Below are positions 9,096 to 19,500 of a stretch of DNA of 64,000 nt, piece by piece. Every line of letters begins with the position of its first letter. Position 1 is the stretch's first letter. Position numbers and translations under genes: made by a program. The notes beneath the pieces were generated by a model, which saw only the letters and a program-made list of their open reading frames with translations, was not told the DNA's origin and searched no databases. This DNA comes from a bacterium (GTDB lineage: Bacteria > Planctomycetota > Planctomycetia > Isosphaerales > Isosphaeraceae). The DNA is taken from the NCBI GenBank assembly GCA_016125085.1, contig WGMM01000030.1:62001-126000 (forward strand), in the 5' to 3' direction.

Positions 9096-10436
9096 ATGAG
9101 CACGATCCTGGACCGTCGTCAATTGCTCCGCTCGGCGGCATTCACTTTCTCCGTGGCCGGAGTGTCGAAATCGATTCGGGCCGAAGACGGAAGACCTCCG
9201 GTTCGAGTGCCGCGGTCGACTTCGGGCGATCGTCGCGTCGAACCCGCATGGGACGAAAAACTGACGATCACCGTGGGTCCGAAAGACGCCGACATCGTCG
9301 GGACATCTTCGAAAGCCATTCAGGCTGCCGTCGATTACGTCGCCAGCCTGGGCGGGGGGACCGTGCGCCTGCAACCGGGGAAATTCGATTTAAGAGCCGC
9401 CATTCGATTGAAATCCAGCATTCGCCTGATCGGCAGCGGCGATGACACGGTTCTGACACGGCCCGCATCGGTACGCACCAAGCTGGCGATCGATTCCGAC
9501 TGGTACGATCAGGAAATTACGCTGTCTGACGCCCGCGGTTTCGAAGTCGGCGACAGCATTTGCCTGCAGGCCCGCAATACCGACAACGGCGGGCAGACCG
9601 TGATCAAGCGCGTTCTTGTCGCCCGTTCCGGTAACAGGTTCAAGCTTGACAAAGCCCTGCGAGAGAATCTCTGGACGATCGGCGAAGCGACCTGTGCCAC
9701 GCTTTATCCGCTGGTGACTGCCGAAGAAGCCGGGAATCTTGCGATCGAAAACCTCACGCTCGACGGCAACCGGGCGAATGTCGAGAATTTCAACGGTAAC
9801 TATGGCGGCGGCATTTTCATGCAGGATGTCAGCGATGTGGCGATCCGTAAGGTGACGTCCCGCAATTACAACGGCGACGGCATCAGCTGGCAAATCGCGC
9901 ACGACGTAACCGTCGATGACTGCCACAGCCACGATAACGCCGATCTCGGCCTTCATCCCGGTTCAGGCTCTCAGCGGCCGCTGATCCGGAACAACAAGAT
10001 CGATCGATGTCAAATCGGTATCTTCTTCTGCTGGGGCGTAAAATACGGGCTGGCCGAAAATAATGTGATCGAAGGCATTCGGGGCCAGGGGATTTCGATC
10101 GGCCATCGCGATACCGACAACATCGTACGCAAGAACGTCGTCCGCAATAGCGGCCAGACTGGCATTCTTTTCCGGCCCGAACGAGGGGCGTCCTTTTGCG
10201 GCCACCGCAACCGGATCGAAGAGAATCTCGTGGAAAACTCAGGCCCGGAAGCTGGCGTGGCGATCGACATTCAGGGCGGCACGGAAGAAGTGACAGTGAC
10301 GAAAAACCGGATCGTCGAAACTCGCGGCCCGGCACACCGGGTGGGTATCAGGCTCGGCAAAGGCACACGCCAGATCACGCTCGCCGATAACGCCTTCACG
10401 GGCCTTTCGAAAGAAGTCGAGAAGCTTGAAGCCTGA
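9096..10436 (+). CDS. Tat-exported right-handed parallel beta-helix protein
   Basis: A 446-residue protein from ATG 9096, which has GGAGAA at 9082-9087 as ribosome-binding site; the frame is also open upstream from a TTG at 9033, which is less likely. The N-terminus DRRQLLRSAAFTFSVAG is a Tat-type signal. The body has the AIQAAVDYVASLGGGTVRLQPG motif that begins pectate-lyase-3/NosD-like beta-helices. Turns with N/D-G patterns follow every 20-25 residues (for example NGDGISWQIAHDVTVDDC, IEGIRGQGISIGHRDTDNIV). Such proteins are usually polysaccharide lyases, hydrolases or epimerases, but I cannot identify a catalytic set with confidence. It is divergent from the PSD1 gene (253 bp between starts) and 35 bp upstream of the formamidase-family gene. 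Confidence 0.85.
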   Translation: MSTILDRRQLLRSAAFTFSVAGVSKSIRAEDGRPPVRVPRSTSGDRRVEPAWDEKLTITVGPKDADIVGTSSKAIQAAVDYVASLGGGTVRLQPGKFDLRAAIRLKSSIRLIGSGDDTVLTRPASVRTKLAIDSDWYDQEITLSDARGFEVGDSICLQARNTDNGGQTVIKRVLVARSGNRFKLDKALRENLWTIGEATCATLYPLVTAEEAGNLAIENLTLDGNRANVENFNGNYGGGIFMQDVSDVAIRKVTSRNYNGDGISWQIAHDVTVDDCHSHDNADLGLHPGSGSQRPLIRNNKIDRCQIGIFFCWGVKYGLAENNVIEGIRGQGISIGHRDTDNIVRKNVVRNSGQTGILFRPERGASFCGHRNRIEENLVENSGPEAGVAIDIQGGTEEVTVTKNRIVETRGPAHRVGIRLGKGTRQITLADNAFTGLSKEVEKLEA

Positions 10437-10471
10437 ATCAATACGCATCGAACTATGAACGAAGCGAACGC

Positions 10472-11359
10472 ATGAAACGCATCCCTCTCGGCAAATTGCA
10501 TTACGAATTCGATCGCCGGGCCGAGCCACGGTTGCATATCGCGCCCGGGGAGACGATCGTTGTCGAGTCGGAGGACGCCCTTTCCGGGCAGATCCGCACG
10601 AACGATGACCGCCGCGACAAGCTGGCCATGCCCTACAGCAATCCGATGACCGGACCGATCGCCGTCGAAGGGGCCCGGCCTGGCGATGCTCTGGCAGTCA
10701 CGATTCACGAAATCCGGCCCAAGCTTGGCCAGTGCGCCACACGCACGGCTGATCCCAAGCAGCTTTGCGAATGGCTCGGCACCGATTGCCCGCATGGCAC
10801 GCACGTGATGCCGATTCGCGACGGCGTGATCCACTGGAGCGACGAAATCACGATTCCCTATTCGCCCATGATCGGCTGCATCGGCACCGCCCCCGACTGG
10901 GGCTGCCCGACGACGGGCCCGGCGGGGCCGCATGGGGGGAATATGGATATTGTCGAAGTCGCCCCTGGGAGCACGCTTTATCTGCCGGTTTTCGTACCCG
11001 ATGGCCTGCTGTTTCTGGGCGACCTGCATGCCGCCATGGGCCACGGCGAGCTTTCGGCGACGGGGCTTGAAATGGCCGGCGAAACGACGATCACGGTCGA
11101 TCTCGTGCCCGCTGCCCGCCTGGCATGGCCCCGAATCCGCACGGCCAGCGAAATCATGGTGGTCGTCAGCGGCACGCCGATGGAGCGGTCGATCGCCACG
11201 GCCTTCGCCCAACTGATTCTGTGGATGGAAGCCGAATTCGGCTGGGACCGCTGGCGAGCCTATGATTTGCTCACTCATGTGGCCCGGATCTCGGTCGGCT
11301 ATTATGGAATCGGTACCGTGGCCGTGAAGGTCGATCAGCGATATCTGGCCGTCAAATGA
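10472..11359 (+). CDS. Acetamidase/formamidase family protein (FmdA/AmdA)
   Basis: A 295-residue member of the FmdA_AmdA family, with no signal peptide, so cytoplasmic. Family features visible are GPIAVEGARPGDALAVTI (about residues 66-83), PYSPMIGCIGTAPDWG, GPHGGNMDI, STLYLPVFVPDGLLFLGDLHAAMGHGE, and a C-terminal LLTHVARISVGYY segment. Members hydrolyse formamide, acetamide or related short amides to the acid and ammonia. The protein is somewhat shorter than the classical enzymes of about 400 residues but matches the short bacterial subgroup. It follows the beta-helix gene by 35 bp, probably in one transcript, and converges on the amidohydrolase. A role in nitrogen release is inferred from the family, and the substrate is unknown. 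Confidence 0.88.
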   Translation: MKRIPLGKLHYEFDRRAEPRLHIAPGETIVVESEDALSGQIRTNDDRRDKLAMPYSNPMTGPIAVEGARPGDALAVTIHEIRPKLGQCATRTADPKQLCEWLGTDCPHGTHVMPIRDGVIHWSDEITIPYSPMIGCIGTAPDWGCPTTGPAGPHGGNMDIVEVAPGSTLYLPVFVPDGLLFLGDLHAAMGHGELSATGLEMAGETTITVDLVPAARLAWPRIRTASEIMVVVSGTPMERSIATAFAQLILWMEAEFGWDRWRAYDLLTHVARISVGYYGIGTVAVKVDQRYLAVK

Positions 11360-11470
11360 CATTTCCCAGGCTGTCAATTGCCATCTTCGGACCTCGTTGA
11401 AGTGAGTATCGCTCGCTGACGATTTCGAAACCTTCGAAATGAAGAACCAGTCCGAATCTGTCCATTCGCT

Positions 11471-12391
11471 TCAAAACGAGACGAACGACTTCCAGTTTTC
11501 GAAGATGATCCGGTCGATCGCATCTTCCGGAAACTTCGGAAAATTCGAGCCTTCGACGATTTCGTTCACTTTCCTCAGCCCGGCGATAGCCTGGGCTGGT
11601 GTCGCTGACGGGAAATCCGAGCCGAAGATGAGTTTGTGCTCGACGCCGTATTCCAGCGCCGTCATGAAAGCCTGCCAGTGCCGCCAGGGGCGATAATGGA
11701 GTGCGCTGGTGTCGGCGAACAGGTTCGGGTGTTTGCGGATCAGCACGATGCATTCGGTTTCCCACGGGTGGCCCATGTGGGAAATGATCATTTTCAACTC
11801 AGGGCAGGCGACGGCGATATCTTCAAGAAGGATAGGGTTCGAATACTTCAGCGGTCCCTGCCGGACGAACGACGTGCCCTGGTGCCAGTTGATCGGGATG
11901 CCGAGCTTTTCGGCTTTCCGGAACAGCGGCAGGTGATTCGGGTCGGCCGGGTCGAAATTCTGGTAAATCGGGCTGAGCTTCAGACCCTTGAAATGCATTC
12001 GCGTGACGTAATGGTCGAGCTGATCGACACATTCCGGGTCGTTCGGATCGACCGAACACCAGCCGACGAACCTGTCCGAATGCTGCCGCACGAATTCGGC
12101 GACTGCCTCCTGCGAGCCATGAATGCCGGTGAAAGGCGCGACGATGGCGAAGACGATCACCTTGTCGCACTCTTTCGTCGCTGCCAGCAGCTGTTCGGGG
12201 CGGCAGTCGAAATTGTGCTTCCATCTCGTGTCGTCCACGTCGCAGTGAACGTCGGGCGTCAGCCGCATCTTGGCCTTCTTGGCCTCCCACGACGATTGCA
12301 CGAACTCTTCGGAATAATGATCCGGATACCACATCAGGTTCGTATGTATGTCGACCAGCATCGGTCCGGATTCTCCGCGAGTTCGGTGCAT
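11471..12391 (-). CDS. Amidohydrolase-2 family metal-dependent hydrolase
   Basis: A 306-residue TIM-barrel hydrolase of the amidohydro_2 (PF04909-like) family, related to ACMSD and other decarboxylases or lactonases. Visible elements are VDIHTN near the N-terminus, LKLSPIYQNFDPADP, INWHQGTSF with a likely metal His, MIISHMGHPWE with another, and LIFGSDFPSATP with the conserved Asp. The usual N-terminal HxH is HTN here, so one expected metal ligand is replaced by Asn. The start at 12391 forms TAATG with the stop of the sigma factor gene, which suggests translational coupling. An internal ATG at 12361 with GGAGAA upstream is an alternative start. Substrate unknown. Confidence 0.85.
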   Translation of the reverse strand: MHRTRGESGPMLVDIHTNLMWYPDHYSEEFVQSSWEAKKAKMRLTPDVHCDVDDTRWKHNFDCRPEQLLAATKECDKVIVFAIVAPFTGIHGSQEAVAEFVRQHSDRFVGWCSVDPNDPECVDQLDHYVTRMHFKGLKLSPIYQNFDPADPNHLPLFRKAEKLGIPINWHQGTSFVRQGPLKYSNPILLEDIAVACPELKMIISHMGHPWETECIVLIRKHPNLFADTSALHYRPWRHWQAFMTALEYGVEHKLIFGSDFPSATPAQAIAGLRKVNEIVEGSNFPKFPEDAIDRIIFENWKSFVSF

Positions 12392-13002
12392 TAGAGAATG
12401 TCGCCTGCTTCCTGCTTCAGGCGAAAGAGCACTCGCGACTTGGCCTTACGCACGGCGGCGCTGGTGACGCCGAACCGTTCGGCTACGGCCGCGACGGGTT
12501 GATCGTCGACGGCGACCTGCCAGAACATCTGCCAGGTTTTGTCTTCGAACTCGTTGCGTACGAGCGCCAGGGCGCGGTGATAAACGGCGATGCTCTGATC
12601 GGGGGGATCGTCGTCAGGCAGTTCGAATTCGCTTTCGGCCAGGCCTTGAATGCGTTTGAGCGATTCCGTGCCCCCTTCCCCAACCGGCTCGCGGCCCCGG
12701 CGGCGGTAATGTGCCAGCAGCACGTTGCGGGTGATGCCGCGGAGCCAGCCGCGAAAGGAGTCACCAGGCTGCTCGTGGCGGAATCGGTCGAGGCTCGTGG
12801 AGGCTGCCAGGAATACTTCCTGGAGCACGTCTTCCGTATCAGCCGCTGGAACGTTCGCCAGCCGGCACCAGTAGCTGACCAGCGGCGCGTATATCGCCAT
12901 GAGGCGATTCCAGGCTTCAGGCTCGTTGGCGCGGGCCCGGGCAAGGAGCGTGACGGATGTTTCGGGACGCGATCTCCCGGCGGCTTCGTCGGACAATTTC
13001 AT
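12391..13002 (-). CDS. ECF-type RNA polymerase sigma factor (planctomycete-type)
   Basis: A 203-residue sigma-70 family protein. The start is taken at ATG 13002 because the family begins there; the open frame runs on to 13299 into the divergent kinase gene. Region 2 is seen as WNRLMAIYAPLVSYWCRL, then DTEDVLQEVFLAA and FRGWLRGITRNVLLAHYRRR. Region 4 follows as WQMFWQVAVDDQPVAAVAERFGVTSAAVRKAKSRV, a helix-turn-helix. The FEDKTWQMFW signature is typical of ECF factors found beside receptor kinases in planctomycetes. It is divergent from such a kinase, with 103 bp between starts, and overlaps the amidohydrolase start by one base. It probably directs a regulon controlled through the kinase, whose N-terminus carries a zinc-finger-like element. 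Confidence 0.92.
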   Translation of the reverse strand: MKLSDEAAGRSRPETSVTLLARARANEPEAWNRLMAIYAPLVSYWCRLANVPAADTEDVLQEVFLAASTSLDRFRHEQPGDSFRGWLRGITRNVLLAHYRRRGREPVGEGGTESLKRIQGLAESEFELPDDDPPDQSIAVYHRALALVRNEFEDKTWQMFWQVAVDDQPVAAVAERFGVTSAAVRKAKSRVLFRLKQEAGDIL

Positions 13003-13105
13003 TCCTGATCCATCGATGATTGCGTGGATGTGCGATGAGGGCATGGCTGTAGATGCTGTCACGGAGATGACATATAGTTTATGGCTTCGCGCCTGAAGCG
13101 ACAAC

Positions 13106-16100
13106 ATGGGCCTGGATCGCATGACCACCGCAGACTGCCCGACCACGCAAGAACTGAAAGACTTCCACCTGGGGAACTTGCCGCCGGACCGGCTCGATGC
13201 CGTCGGTTCGCATGTCGAAGTTTGCGCCGTTTGCGAACAGTGGCTGGAGCGGCTGGATGGCTTGACGGACGACGCGTTGCTGGCAGTCAAGGCGATCACG
13301 AGCCTGACGAACGATCCCGACGGACAAAGCCGTTTCGTGGCTTCCGAGCCGATTCCCGGGACCGCCGTGGGCGTCGCCCGGGTCGGCGGTTACGAAGATC
13401 TCGAAGAGATCGGCCGGGGCGGCATGGGCGTCGTTTACAAGGCCTGGCACGTGCGGCTCAACCGTGTCGTCGCGCTCAAGATGCTATCCCGCGGAGAGTT
13501 CGCCGGTGTCGAGGACCGAAAGCGATTCATGGCCGAAGCCGAAGCCATCGCGCGGCTCAAACACCCGGGAATCGTGCAGATTTACGAGGTCGGTGAGTGG
13601 CTGACGGCAGGCGGTGCCGTTCTGCCCTATTTCGCCATGGAATATGTCGAAGGCGGTAGCCTGACCACCCATACCGGGAACCGGCCGCAGCCGGCGCAGG
13701 TCGCGGCGGAGTGGGTCGCGACATTGGCGCGTGCGGTTCGGCACGCGCACGAAAATGGCGTGATCCATCGCGACCTGAAGCCTTCCAACGTGCTGATCGC
13801 CAGCGACGGGAGTCTCAAACTCTGCGATTTCGGAGTTGCCAAGCTCAGTGCCGGGCCGGATCTGCAGACACGTTCCGGCATTCTGATCGGAACGCCGGAA
13901 TACATGGCACCCGAGCAGGCCGGCAAGGCTCAGAACGTGGGCCCTGCCGCCGATATCTGGGCCCTTGGGGCGATTCTTTACTCTCTTCTGACAGGGCGGC
14001 CGCCCTTTTCGGCCCCGGATGGAGCCACGCTCCTGCGCATGCTGCAGGACGACGATCCTCTGCCGCCCCGGCAGTTGCAGCCGACGATCCCGCGGGATCT
14101 CGAAACGATCTGCCTGAAGTGCCTTCATAAGGATGCTTCCGGACGGTATGCGACGGCTGGCGAACTTGCTGACGATATTGACCGCTTCCGTAACGGAATC
14201 TCGGTCGTCGCCCGGCCTGTCGGCACCGTCGAACGCACCTGGAAGTGGGTGCGGCGCCGCCCGGCAGCCGCGACGGCGTGGATATCGATCATCGCCCTGC
14301 TGCTGATCGGTCTGCCGGGCATGACTTATCTGTGGCTGCGGACCGAATCGGCCCGGCGGCAAACGATCCACGCTCTGGAACAGGCCGATACGTCGCTTTA
14401 TTACAACCGGATCGCCCTGGCACAGAAGGGGCTCGACCAGGGGGATATCAGCCAGGCACGCACGATGCTGGATCGATCCCGTCCTTTGCCAGGAGAGCCC
14501 GACCGCCGGGGCTGGGAGTGGTACTATCTCCAGTCCCAGGCGAATCAGGGCAGGAAACCGGCCATGAGGCACGAGTTTCCGGAATGGAGCTGGATATATG
14601 AAATCGCCTGGAGCCCGGACGGCAAGCGGCTGGCTTCCGTCGGCGGGCCATTGACTTCCGCGAACCCGGGCCAGTTCAAACTCTGGGATGCCGAAACGCG
14701 GCAGTGTCTGGCCGAAATTCCGCAGCCCGGCGGGGCGACGCGAACCGTCGCCTGGCATCCCGACGGTCGATCGATGGTTACCGGCGGCAGCGACGGTAAA
14801 ATCACTTCCTGGGACGTGACAACCCTGCCCCCCCGCCCCCGAACGCTCTGGTCGGCGCCTCCCGGCCACCGGATCAATCGGCTCCGATATTCGCCTGACG
14901 GGCGGCTGATTGCCGTCGGCGGTTCTCATGCGGTTCATATCTTCGACACGTCTACCGGCAAGGCGATCGATGTCGATCCGGAGATGTTCAGCGAGACGAT
15001 CGAATTCGTGCCTTCGAACGGGCCTGAGCCTGGCTTGCGGCTGATCGCCACGGCGTTCAACAAGAACTGGCCGATTCGAATCTGGACGGTTACAGAAGAC
15101 GGCACCCCGACACCGGTCGCCTCGAAAATGCCCCCTCGCCCCTATTCCGCGGCCCAGTTCGGTCAAGGGCCGCTGGCGGGCAATATCGTCATCTCCTATG
15201 ACTGGAACGGCGATCTGGAACAATGGGATGAGTCGGGGCAGAAGCTGATCCGATCCATGAGGGGGCATCGATCCCGGATTCTCGATCTCGCTTTCGATCA
15301 GGCCGGCTCGTTGGCCACAGGCACGGAATCCGGTGCCATCGAATTCTGGCCGCCGAAGGCCCATGCACCGAAGTACGTTCTCTGGGGCCACACTTCGGGC
15401 GTGATGAGTCTGGCCTTTTCGCCGGACGGGAAACGACTGGCGAGCGCCGGCCGGGATGGCGACATTTTGATCCATGACGTGACCCAGAATCCTCAGGGGC
15501 AGTTCTTTACGACGGCTGGCCAGGGCTGGGGCGAACATATCGGTGGAATGGAGATCTCGCGTGACGGTTCGTCCATCGCCGTCGTTTCCCAGCTCGATCA
15601 GGAAGTGATCCGTTACGATGTCAACACGGGCAAACGACTTTCGGCGATCCGAATTCCGATGTCCGTCACTCCGCAAATCCCGCGAAGGGATCAGGCATTC
15701 GCGCCTGGAGGCGGCCGATTGCTGGTGCCGGAAGTCGAACGGCCGAACGTGACGAAAGTCTGGAACGCCAGTCATGGGAACGTCGAAGGCGAACTGACGG
15801 GGCTCGAGTCTCGCGCCTTATCCGTGGCCTGGTCCGGCGACGGCCGATCGATCGCGACCGTCAACGAACCGGCGATGGGGGAATCGGTCGTGAGAGTCTG
15901 GAATTCCAGTACTTTCGCCCAGGATCGCTCATGGGTAGTCACGGGCCGAAAGGCGTTTTCCGTCTGCATGAACGCCGACGGTTCCCTCGTGGCGGCGACA
16001 TTCATGGTGCCGAATCCCAAAGTGCCGAACGATCCTGATGCCGCCGCCGAGATACGTATCTGGGAAACGGCGACGGGCCGCGAACGCTTCGTCCTGAAAG

Positions 16101-16480
16101 ATGCGAAAGGAATCCTGCTCGGCGCGAAATTCCGTTCCGACAGTCTTCAGATCGCGGCGATCGGATATCTGAAAAACGAGGTCCATACGTGGGATCTCAA
16201 CGGCGACGGCCTATTCGTCACGCGCACGGCGATGAACATTCCGACGGATCTGGCCTACAGCCCCGACGGCAAAAGGCTGGCTGCCATGTGTTACGACAAT
16301 CGCGTGCGGGTCTGGGACACTCGTTCGGACCATGAAGCGATTACGTTGACTTCGATGGGCACGCCGGGATCCGGCAATTACGCCTTCAATGGCTGGGTCG
16401 CGTTCAGCCGCGACGGCCGCCGAATCGTCGCGACGGACTGGACATCCACGGCCAACGTCTGGACCGCCGAACCGCGCTGA
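13106..16480 (+). CDS. Membrane Ser/Thr protein kinase with N-terminal zinc-finger-like motif and WD40 sensor
   Basis: A 1,124-residue protein (ATG 13106; ATG 13121 is a close alternative). Residues 36-43 form HxxxCxxC (His36, Cys40, Cys43), like the anti-sigma zinc finger. A complete Hanks kinase domain follows: GRGGMGVVYKA (103-113), Lys125, HRDLKPSNVL, DFGVAK and GTPEYMAPEQA. After a basic stretch there is one membrane helix near residues 386-411 (AWISIIALLLIGLPGMTYLWL). The outer or second half is a WD40 repeat region (SPDGKRLAS, SPDGRLIAV, SGDGRSIAT and similar), probably a propeller. Divergent ECF sigma factor and ZAS-like N-terminus suggest that it senses a signal and controls that sigma factor. 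It ends 96 bp before the giant surface protein on the same strand. Confidence 0.92.
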   Translation: MGLDRMTTADCPTTQELKDFHLGNLPPDRLDAVGSHVEVCAVCEQWLERLDGLTDDALLAVKAITSLTNDPDGQSRFVASEPIPGTAVGVARVGGYEDLEEIGRGGMGVVYKAWHVRLNRVVALKMLSRGEFAGVEDRKRFMAEAEAIARLKHPGIVQIYEVGEWLTAGGAVLPYFAMEYVEGGSLTTHTGNRPQPAQVAAEWVATLARAVRHAHENGVIHRDLKPSNVLIASDGSLKLCDFGVAKLSAGPDLQTRSGILIGTPEYMAPEQAGKAQNVGPAADIWALGAILYSLLTGRPPFSAPDGATLLRMLQDDDPLPPRQLQPTIPRDLETICLKCLHKDASGRYATAGELADDIDRFRNGISVVARPVGTVERTWKWVRRRPAAATAWISIIALLLIGLPGMTYLWLRTESARRQTIHALEQADTSLYYNRIALAQKGLDQGDISQARTMLDRSRPLPGEPDRRGWEWYYLQSQANQGRKPAMRHEFPEWSWIYEIAWSPDGKRLASVGGPLTSANPGQFKLWDAETRQCLAEIPQPGGATRTVAWHPDGRSMVTGGSDGKITSWDVTTLPPRPRTLWSAPPGHRINRLRYSPDGRLIAVGGSHAVHIFDTSTGKAIDVDPEMFSETIEFVPSNGPEPGLRLIATAFNKNWPIRIWTVTEDGTPTPVASKMPPRPYSAAQFGQGPLAGNIVISYDWNGDLEQWDESGQKLIRSMRGHRSRILDLAFDQAGSLATGTESGAIEFWPPKAHAPKYVLWGHTSGVMSLAFSPDGKRLASAGRDGDILIHDVTQNPQGQFFTTAGQGWGEHIGGMEISRDGSSIAVVSQLDQEVIRYDVNTGKRLSAIRIPMSVTPQIPRRDQAFAPGGGRLLVPEVERPNVTKVWNASHGNVEGELTGLESRALSVAWSGDGRSIATVNEPAMGESVVRVWNSSTFAQDRSWVVTGRKAFSVCMNADGSLVAATFMVPNPKVPNDPDAAAEIRIWETATGRERFVLKDAKGILLGAKFRSDSLQIAAIGYLKNEVHTWDLNGDGLFVTRTAMNIPTDLAYSPDGKRLAAMCYDNRVRVWDTRSDHEAITLTSMGTPGSGNYAFNGWVAFSRDGRRIVATDWTSTANVWTAEPR

Positions 16481-16576
16481 CCGATCCAGCGCGAGAGCAT
16501 TTTTCGAAATTCCTGTCACACCCTGGTCATCTTGAAGTCAGCAAGACTGATTTTCCCTTTCGACCAGGGCACCAAG

Positions 16577-19500
16577 ATGCTGACACCTTCGCAGAATCCC
16601 CAGGATCGCGTTTCGAAATCCGTAAGTCGTAAAAATCGGCAACGGCATCGTCTGAAACTGGAGCATCTCGAAGATCGACTGGTCCTCGCGGCCAGTCCCC
16701 TGGTCGTCGATCTGGAGGCGATCGCGCCGAATCTTCCGCATGAAGCGAAGCTGCGTGTTCTACCCGTCGGCAGGACGACTCAGGTACAAGTCGTCAATGC
16801 ACTGGGAACAGTTCTGGCTCAGAGGGCGCTCACGGACGTCAGCGAGGTCCGTATCGCTGGCGGCCCGAAAGATGACACGCTGACGATCGACTTTTCGACG
16901 CCGTTCTCGCTGCCGGTACGGTTCGACGGCGGCGACGGGAAAGACTCGCTGCAGATTACGGGATCTTCGATCACATCCACGGGCTTGACCGTGACAGACC
17001 GCGACGCCGGATCTTTCGAAACGAAATCGGCGACCGCCACGGCCCTGACGACGTTCACTGGCATCGAATCGATCCGCGATTCGTCCGCCGGGGCGAAGTC
17101 GGTCAAAGGAACGGAAAATGCGGACATCGTCGAAGCCCGCGACGCGGGATCGGTCAATGACAATTCCTTCGAAATCGCATTCGATGCCGGTCTGGTCATC
17201 ACCTATGCCAGCGCCTCGACGATCACGTCCTTGAAAATCGACACCTCCGCCGGTTCCGATACGATCGATCTCGGGCTGCTCGACTCCCAGTTCACCGGAG
17301 CCGTGGCGCTCGAAGCCGGCACGGGCGACGACGAAATCACGATCTCGGGCAAGACAGGCCCAGGCTCGTACTCGATCGATGGTGGCGGCAATCTCGACCT
17401 GCTGCGTATCGGCCGGGACGCCGACATGACTCTGACCGCCACGCAACTCAATGCCGGCGGCTTGATCTTCGGAATCTCAGGATTCGAAGCCGCCAGCCTG
17501 ACGGGCGGCGTTTCCGGCAATCTTCTGGACGCTTCAGCGTTTCCGGGCAACGTCTCGATCTATGGCGGCGCTGGCAATGACATTCTGCGTGGCGGGCCCG
17601 GTAGTGACTTTCTGGAAGGCGGCACGGGCGACGATGCTTTGACCGGCAACGGCGGCGACGACGTCTATCGCTTCGCTCTGGCCGCGGGCCTCGACCTCGG
17701 TCAGGATACGCTGGCGGAAACCTTTGCCGGGGGGCGTGACAGGCTCGATTTCCGGAATTCGGCGGCCGCCATTTCCATCGACCTGGCAGTCACCGGACCG
17801 CAGACGGTCGCGGATTTCGCCGGGGCGAAGCTCGTGGTCAGTCTTTCGGCCGGTGACACTTTCGAAGATGTCGAAGGCGGCAACGGCGACGACATCATCT
17901 ACGGCAACGCCGCGGGAAATGCCCTTTCCGGCCGGGGCGGCAACGACACGATCGATGGCCGCGCTGGCGCCGACACCGTTCATGGCGATGCCGGCGACGA
18001 TACGTTGACCGGCGGGCTCGGCACGGACGTGATCGCTGGCGGAACGAATTTCGACACGATCGTCGAAGAGCGTGACGCCGACATGACGCTGACCGATCCA
18101 ACGCTGATCATCGGTGCGGAAAGCGATACGATCAGCGAAATCGAGAAGGCTGTGCTGACTGGCGGAGACGGGGCCAATGTGATTGACGCCTCAGGTTTTT
18201 CCGGTCCGGTCGTGCTCGACGGTCGCGGCGGCAATGACATTCTCAAAGGCGGCACGAATTCCGACACTTTCACCGGCGGATCGGGCGACGACCTGCTCAT
18301 CGGCGGCTTCGGTGGCGACACATACGCTTTCGACGCCGATAGTTCGCTCGGCACCGACACAGTTATCGAAGGCTTCGGCGGCGGGTCGGACCTGCTTGAT
18401 TTCTCGCAGACGGATCATGCCATTTTCGTCAATCTGGGTGACGATAATCTGCAAGCCGTCAACTCGAACCTGAAATTGATCCTGCCGAGTTCGATTCATG
18501 TCGAGAATGTCACTGGCGGCTCGGGCCGGGATACGATTCTCGGGAATTCCAATAATAATGTAATCGACGGTGGCCCGGGCGTGGACACGGTTCTGGGCCT
18601 GGGTGGCTTCGACGTGTTCGTTTTCTCGAGTGACGGGGCCGACTTCACGCTCGATAATCCAGAGCGTCTCGAAATCGAGGCGACCGACAGCGACGACGAC
18701 CTGGTTCTGGAAAATTTCGACATTGGGTCGGACGTGCTTCGGTTGCGAAGCATCAACGGTACGATGAGCCCGATCGAATTTCACGGCGGCGACGGCGTCG
18801 TGATCAAAACGAAGGGCGGCAAAGACAGGATTGTCGTCGAAAGCCTGAGCCCCGATTTCCGCGGGCCTCTGATCATTGACGCCGGCGGGGATCTGCTCAT
18901 CGATTCTCCGATCGTCACAGGAGGCCGTGGGCTTGGCCTGAAGGCTGCCGGAAAATTGCAGATCGTGGCCAACATTTTCACCGGCGGGGGCGATCTCCTT
19001 CTCGATGCCGGCAAATCGATCGACATCGGCCGGGAGTACAGCGACAACAGCCCGCCCCGCTGGCTCAATTCTCATATCTACAAGGGGCTGGAGCCGAAGT
19101 CGACGACGGGATCCGGCTCAGGCATGAAGGTCGACGTGGAGGTCAACACGTTCGGAGTCGTGACCGTCAGCATCATCGATCCCGGCACTGGCTATTTTCC
19201 GGGTGACAAGATCGTCATCGCCGATCCGCAAGCCGGCATCAAGGGCGACGACCTGGTGATCACCCTGGGCACCATCGCGCCTGTGACGATTTCCACGCGG
19301 AACACGAGCGTGACGACAGGCGTATCGGTCGGCGATTCGGGCGACATTCGCTTTCAGGCGGACCATATCCTTGTCGGACCCGGCTCGAAACTGATCGCCG
19401 ACTCGACCCGGGGCACTTCTTTCGCGGCTGGCGACATCGCGATGTCGGTCGACGAAGTCGCAGGCTTCGACCTTCAGGGTATCGCCAATGTCGATGCCAG

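Noticed and set aside
13484..15775. A 763-codon frame antisense to the kinase/WD40 gene
   Set aside because: The sense strand has a complete kinase and WD40 pattern. The antisense translation shows no family features.
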